From Caballeronia arationis (GTDB lineage: Bacteria; Pseudomonadota; Gammaproteobacteria; Burkholderiales; Burkholderiaceae), in contig NZ_FCOG02000017.1 of assembly GCF_001544975.2 (NCBI RefSeq), positions 62,001-126,000 of the forward strand: a stretch of DNA of 64,000 nt, written 5' to 3'. Each line of letters opens with the position of its first letter. Positions within the stretch are counted from its first letter, which is position 1. A model generated the notes under the pieces. It was not told the DNA's origin. It did no database searches and was given only the letters and a program-made list of their open reading frames with translations. Made by a program: the position numbers and the translations under genes. This document shows, in pieces, positions 60,162 through 64,000 of the stretch.

Positions 60162-61511
60162 ATGAAATACGCATCAGGGCTTCAGGCCGGCGACACGGCA
60201 TCCGTGACCGCGCGCCGGACCCGGGCCCGCTTCGGCATTCTCGGGCTGCTCGCGGTCGGGACGATGATCAACTATCTCGACCGCAGTGTCGCGGGCATTG
60301 CCGCGCCGAGCATGAGCCACGATCTCGGACTGACGCCGGCGACGATGGGTGTCATCTTCTCCGCATTTTCGTGGACCTACACGGCCTCGCAGATTCCCGG
60401 CGGCATCCTGCTCGACCGCATCGGGACGAAATGGACTTATTTCTTCGCTCTCACGCTGTGGTCGCTCTTCACGGGCCTGCAAGGTCTCGCGCTCGGTTTC
60501 GTGACGCTTCTGATCCTGCGCCTTCTGGTCGGCATGGCCGAGGCGCCCTGCTTTCCGACCAACAGCCGGGTCGTCGCGACCTGGTTCCCGCAAAGCGAGC
60601 GCGCCCGGGCGACCGGCGTCTACACGTTCGCTGAATATGCGGGGCTGGCCTTCCTGAGCCCGCTTTTATTCTGGCTGGAGCATCGCTACGGCTGGCGCGC
60701 CCTGTTCGGAATCGTGGGCGCGCTGGGGATCGTGTTCGGCTGGGTCTGGCTCGCGCGCTTCCGGGAGCCCCACGAATCGAACAGTGCCAATCGGGCTGAA
60801 CTGGAACATATCGAAGCCGGCGGCGGGGTTGTGAGCAGCGGCCGCATTCACATGCGCTTTCAGTGGTCGCATATCGCCGCAATCCTGAAAGAGCGGCGGA
60901 TGCTGGGCATCTGCATCGCGCAATTCGCGAGCAACGCCACCAACGTCTTCTTTCTCACGTGGTTCCCGACCTATCTCGTGACGGAGCGCCACATGCCGTG
61001 GCTCAAGGTCGGGATACTTGCCGTGCTGCCGTTCATCGCGGCATCGGTCGGCACGCTGGCAGGCGGCTGGATCTCCGACGCGATGCTTCGCCGTGGCATG
61101 TCGCTCAACTGGGCGCGCAAGCTGCCCGTCACGGCTGGCCTCCTCACCGGGTCGACCATTGTGCTCGCAAACTTCGTCGACTCGACGGAGGCGGTGATCG
61201 CGATTCTGTGTGTGGCGTACTTTTCGCAGGGCCTGTCGGCGCTTGCATGGATGATCGTCTCCGACATCGCCCCGAAAGGATTGCTGGGCCTGAGCGGCGG
61301 CATCTTCAACCTGTTCGCGAATGCTTCCGGAATCGTCACGCCGCTCGTCATCGGCCTGATCGTCAATGCTACCGGCTCGTTTGTGTACGCCCTCGCGTTC
61401 GTCTCCGCCATCACGCTGGTGGGCGCGCTCTGCTACATCTTCGTCGTCGGCAATATCAAGCGCATCGAACTCGACGCTGCTTTGGCCGACAGCAAGGAAG
61501 CCATCCAGTGA
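60162..61511 (+). CDS. MFS transporter of the anion:cation symporter (ACS) family
   Basis: This 449-residue, 12-segment permease has the ACS motif MINYLDRSVAGIAAPSMSHDLG in helix 1 and surroundings, and loop-2 motif GGILLDRIGTKWTYF. ACS members carry hexuronates, galactarate, galactonate or similar sugar acids and aromatic acids. GGAGA precedes the ATG at 60162; ATGs farther upstream are less well placed. The next two genes, an isomerase-fold protein and a Gfo/Idh/MocA dehydrogenase, indicate uptake of a sugar acid, inositol-like or shikimate-like compound. Confidence 0.92.
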   Translation: MKYASGLQAGDTASVTARRTRARFGILGLLAVGTMINYLDRSVAGIAAPSMSHDLGLTPATMGVIFSAFSWTYTASQIPGGILLDRIGTKWTYFFALTLWSLFTGLQGLALGFVTLLILRLLVGMAEAPCFPTNSRVVATWFPQSERARATGVYTFAEYAGLAFLSPLLFWLEHRYGWRALFGIVGALGIVFGWVWLARFREPHESNSANRAELEHIEAGGGVVSSGRIHMRFQWSHIAAILKERRMLGICIAQFASNATNVFFLTWFPTYLVTERHMPWLKVGILAVLPFIAASVGTLAGGWISDAMLRRGMSLNWARKLPVTAGLLTGSTIVLANFVDSTEAVIAILCVAYFSQGLSALAWMIVSDIAPKGLLGLSGGIFNLFANASGIVTPLVIGLIVNATGSFVYALAFVSAITLVGALCYIFVVGNIKRIELDAALADSKEAIQ

Positions 61512-62332
61512 ACGCACTTCGAATCGGCGTCGCGCACCTCACCGCGCTGGAACTGAACCCGTCCGAGCTCGTCGCGCTGAGCGCGCATGCAGGTTTCCGC
61601 GCAGTCGGGTTGCGCACCAGTCCTGTCGTGCCGGGCGCGATCCACTATCCGCTGAAGGCGGGCAGCGCCGCACATCGCGATCTCGTTCGCCTTCTCGACG
61701 ATCACGACATGCTGGTTCGCGAGGTCGAGTTCATCCCGCTCGTCCCGAAGATCGACGTCGCTTCCTATGAACCCATGTTCGAGGCGGCAGCGGGACTGCG
61801 GGCGCAAGCCGTGACCGTATCCGGCGACGACGGCGACTTCTCGCGCCTCAGCGCGAACTTTGCGGCGCTCTGCGATCTCGCGGCGGGCTACGGTTTGCGG
61901 ATCGATCTCGAGTTCATGCGCTGGCGTCATGTCGGCACGCTCGGCGATGCGCGCCGCGTGCTCGATGCCGTCGCAAGACCGAACGCCGCGATCCTCGTCG
62001 ATGCGTTGCATCTCGCGCGCTCCGGAGGCACGCCTGTCGAGGTCGGTGAACTTCCGCCCGCGTACTTGAAAGCGGTTCAGATTTGCGACGCGCCATCGGC
62101 TTCGCCCGCAGGCGACGAGGCGATCATCCGGGAGGCTCGCGAAGGCCGCCTCCCGCCCGGACATGGCGCGCTGCCGCTCACGGCATTACTGCATTCGCTG
62201 CCGTCCGGAACGGTCATCAGCGCCGAGATGCCGTTCGCCGCGCTCGGTGCTGCCGAGCGGCTCGCGCTTGCCTTCAAAGCATCGAAGCGAGTGATCGAGC
62301 AAGCCCTTCACGAGGACGAGGGGAACGCCTGA
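61508..62332 (+). CDS. Sugar-phosphate isomerase/epimerase-like TIM barrel protein
   Basis: The 274-residue protein starts ALRIGVAHLTALELNPSELV from a GTG that overlaps the MFS stop (GTGA). It belongs to the AP_endonuc_2/xylose isomerase-like TIM barrel family, with metal-site residues in REVEFIPL, LRIDLEFMRWRHVG, AILVDALHLARSGG and ISAEMPF. Family members act as isomerases, epimerases or dehydratases such as 3-dehydroshikimate dehydratase, so an aromatic-precursor role is also possible. It is translationally coupled to the transporter. Confidence 0.88.
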   Translation: MNALRIGVAHLTALELNPSELVALSAHAGFRAVGLRTSPVVPGAIHYPLKAGSAAHRDLVRLLDDHDMLVREVEFIPLVPKIDVASYEPMFEAAAGLRAQAVTVSGDDGDFSRLSANFAALCDLAAGYGLRIDLEFMRWRHVGTLGDARRVLDAVARPNAAILVDALHLARSGGTPVEVGELPPAYLKAVQICDAPSASPAGDEAIIREAREGRLPPGHGALPLTALLHSLPSGTVISAEMPFAALGAAERLALAFKASKRVIEQALHEDEGNA

Positions 62333-62404
62333 ACCAGGCTCGCACAGCGGCGTCCGTGGGTATCTCTTACGCCCTCCTTTCCAACAAACCCGAAACTCAA
62401 GATC

Positions 62405-63445
62405 ATGAACAAAATGCCCATAGCCGTGATCGGCGCTGGATTGATCGGCAACGTCCATATCGACCTCGCCGCCAGGCACGAGGATGTATCGCTCGCGGCC
62501 ATCGCCGACCCCGGCGATGCAGCCAGGCAAATGGCAGCGTCCTGCGACGTGCCGTGGTTCGCCGACCATCGCGCGATGCTCGATACGGTCAAGCCCAAAG
62601 GCGTGGTGATCGCGACACCCAATGCCACGCACGCGCCCATCGCACTCGACTGCATCGAGCGTGGCGTGGCCGTGATCGTCGAAAAGCCGATCGCGCACAC
62701 CGTCGAGGATGCGCGGCGCATCAGCGATGCTTCCCGGGAATTCCGCGTCCCCGTTCTCGTGGGCCATCAGCGGCGGCACAATCCGATCGTGCGGCGGGCA
62801 AGAGAGATCGTCGCTTCCGGACGCCTTGGGAAACCTGTCAGCGCGACGGCCCTGTGCACGTGGCTCAAGCCCGATGACTACTTCGACACCACATGGCGCC
62901 GGACTGAAGGCGGCGGCCCGGTTCTCATCAACCTGATTCACGATATCGATCTGCTCCGGCACCTGTTCGGCGATCTGGAAAGCCTTCAGGCGGTGACCTC
63001 GAACCAGACGCGTGGCTTCGAAGTGGAAGACACCGCAGCGGTCGTGCTGAAGTTTCGCAACGGGGCGCTCGCGACGGTCAGCGTAAGCGACACCGTCGCG
63101 GCGCCATGGAACTACGACCTTGCCGCAGGAGAAGTCGAACGCTTTCCGCGTCAGGACGTCAACTCGCATTACCTCTGCGGCACGGATGCATCGCTGACAC
63201 TGCCACGCCTCGAACTGTGGGAATACCGCAGCGGCAAGGGATGGCACGACCCGCTGACGGAAGAACGGACCGCCCTTCATGCTGGCTGTCCCTATACCGA
63301 GCAGCTTCGCCATTTTCGCGCGGTGGCCGATGGTGTGGAGGCACCGTTATGCTCGGCGCTCGACGGACTGCGCACCCTCGAAGCGACGACGGCCGTCCAT
63401 GTCGCCGCGAAAACGGGCGCATCGGTGACGCTCCCCGGCGATTGA
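62405..63445 (+). CDS. Gfo/Idh/MocA-family oxidoreductase
   Basis: The 346-residue protein has the NAD(P)-binding start PIAVIGAGLIGNVHIDLAAR, the family signature VAVIVEKPIAHTVEDARR (active-site Lys), and LINLIHDIDLLRHLFGD, where His and Asp take part in hydride transfer. It oxidises or reduces an alcohol group on a sugar, inositol or sugar-acid substrate. It is 72 nt after the isomerase gene and completes the transporter-isomerase-dehydrogenase operon. The GD-closing end at 63445 has no obvious terminator. Confidence 0.92.
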   Translation: MNKMPIAVIGAGLIGNVHIDLAARHEDVSLAAIADPGDAARQMAASCDVPWFADHRAMLDTVKPKGVVIATPNATHAPIALDCIERGVAVIVEKPIAHTVEDARRISDASREFRVPVLVGHQRRHNPIVRRAREIVASGRLGKPVSATALCTWLKPDDYFDTTWRRTEGGGPVLINLIHDIDLLRHLFGDLESLQAVTSNQTRGFEVEDTAAVVLKFRNGALATVSVSDTVAAPWNYDLAAGEVERFPRQDVNSHYLCGTDASLTLPRLELWEYRSGKGWHDPLTEERTALHAGCPYTEQLRHFRAVADGVEAPLCSALDGLRTLEATTAVHVAAKTGASVTLPGD

Positions 63446-63724
63446 ATGCCCGATTCCGTCGCGATGGATTTCGGATCAGCCGCCGCGTCATCCGGAATCG
63501 CGACCTTGCTTTGCGAGCGCGTACGCGGGGCCGACGCTGACTGTCGGAAGATCAGTCACGTCGGCCGATCTCCGACTGCTTCGTCGCCGCGCCGTTCGCC
63601 GGCCTTCTCGCGGACCGCGTGAGCCACGACCGCGTGCATGCCACTTTCCGGGTCATACTGCTGCTGTCGGTATAGCCGGCACGCGCGCTGCGCGGCGCGT
63701 ATCCCGCAAGGAGGACACCAAGTC

Positions 63725-64000
63725 ATGAATGAAAACGCCGATCTGGTCAGCCGTTGCGCTGTCGAATTGCGCCGCATGATCGGGGCGAAGGAGATCTCGC
63801 CGGTGGAACTGCTCGACGCCTGCATCGCGCGCATCGAAGCGATCAACCCGGCCGTAAACGCCGTGACGGCCACCTGCTTCGATGAGGCTCGCGAAGCCGC
63901 GAAGGCCGCGGAGCGCGCGGTATCAGCCGGCGAACCGCTCGGCCTGCTGCACGGACTGCCGCTCGGCGTGAAGGATCTCGAGGACACGGCGGGGCTTCTG
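63725..64000 (+). CDS. Amidase-signature family hydrolase, N-terminal part only
   Basis: The ATG at 63725, with AAGGAGG upstream, opens a frame of 92 codons that runs off the window edge. It has the amidase start LRRMIGAKEISPVELLDACIARIEAINPAVNAV-like segment (residues 16-48) and GLPLGVKDLEDTAG, in which Lys83 corresponds to the catalytic Lys of the Ser-cisSer-Lys triad. The rest of the triad lies beyond the window. The 279-nt gap before it holds nothing that I can identify. Substrate unknown. Confidence 0.88.
   Translation, partial: MNENADLVSRCAVELRRMIGAKEISPVELLDACIARIEAINPAVNAVTATCFDEAREAAKAAERAVSAGEPLGLLHGLPLGVKDLEDTAGLL

Noticed and set aside
1..64000. CRISPR arrays, tRNA/rRNA genes, insertion sequences, prophage or conjugation genes
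   Set aside because: No repeat-spacer pattern, cloverleaf-like segment, transposase or integrase sequence was seen anywhere in the window.

Overview
The window is high-GC, densely packed DNA of a Burkholderiaceae type (Paraburkholderia/Caballeronia/Burkholderia-like). This rests on the trimeric porin of the Burkholderia type, the LysR/GntR/MarR-rich catabolic clusters, the ETF, CoA-transferase and branched-chain ABC genes, and the absence of housekeeping, rRNA or tRNA genes. It reads as a catabolic accessory stretch of a secondary chromosome or megaplasmid. I see no insertion sequence, phage, CRISPR or replication origin.

Region 1 (1-23.4 kb) is one coordinated catabolic island on the minus strand in three transcripts. 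Transcript C (23296 to 14804) encodes two CaiB-type CoA-transferases, a cytochrome P450, its 3Fe-4S ferredoxin and ferredoxin reductase, an aldehyde dehydrogenase and a GMC alcohol oxidase/dehydrogenase. Transcript B (13530 to 7368) encodes a complete branched-chain-type ABC importer plus a fumarate-reductase/ketosteroid-dehydrogenase-like flavoprotein. Transcript A (6261 to beyond 1) encodes a crotonase, an SDR, an acyl-CoA dehydrogenase, ETF beta and alpha, a gentisate-type ring-cleavage dioxygenase and a FAD aromatic monooxygenase. All three promoters share one layout: TTGACA, then 29-30 nt, then the operator AAAGGTTCATCCAATGA (palindromic AGGTTCAT-TGG-ATGAACCT in copy A). A GntR/FadR regulator lies beside promoter A. 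Together they suggest uptake, P450 hydroxylation, oxidation to an acid, CoA activation, dehydrogenation and ring-cleavage of an unidentified alicyclic, terpenoid or aromatic compound.

Region 2 (23.4-29.2 kb) is mixed: a small hypothetical gene, a TetR regulator with palindromes, an MscS channel, an AEC transporter and a methyltransferase, followed by a gene-poor AT-rich gap. Region 3 (29.2-30.6 kb) is a lone Tat lipoprotein glycosidase with a strong terminator.

Region 4 (30.9-40.5 kb) is a plant hydroxycinnamate module. A tannase/feruloyl-esterase lipoprotein, a porin and an AAHS permease run rightwards; HCHL, vanillin dehydrogenase, feruloyl-CoA synthetase and a MarR regulator run leftwards. 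The shared divergent region holds four 19-nt inverted repeats of the ATATCAGG-N3-CCTGATAT type.

Region 5 (40.9-58.3 kb) holds a Cys-rich mini-protein, a porin remnant, threonine aldolase and a lipoprotein. It also has a leftward flavoprotein/Rid/DUF1028/M20/NCS1-permease operon, a LysR gene, and a rightward Rieske oxygenase with a polyamine-type ABC importer, then a leftward SDR/quinone-reductase/alpha-beta-hydrolase group controlled by a CGNR regulator. Region 6 (58.4-64 kb) has the CGNR gene, a LysR gene divergent from an MFS/isomerase/Gfo-Idh-MocA operon, and the start of an amidase gene cut by the window edge.
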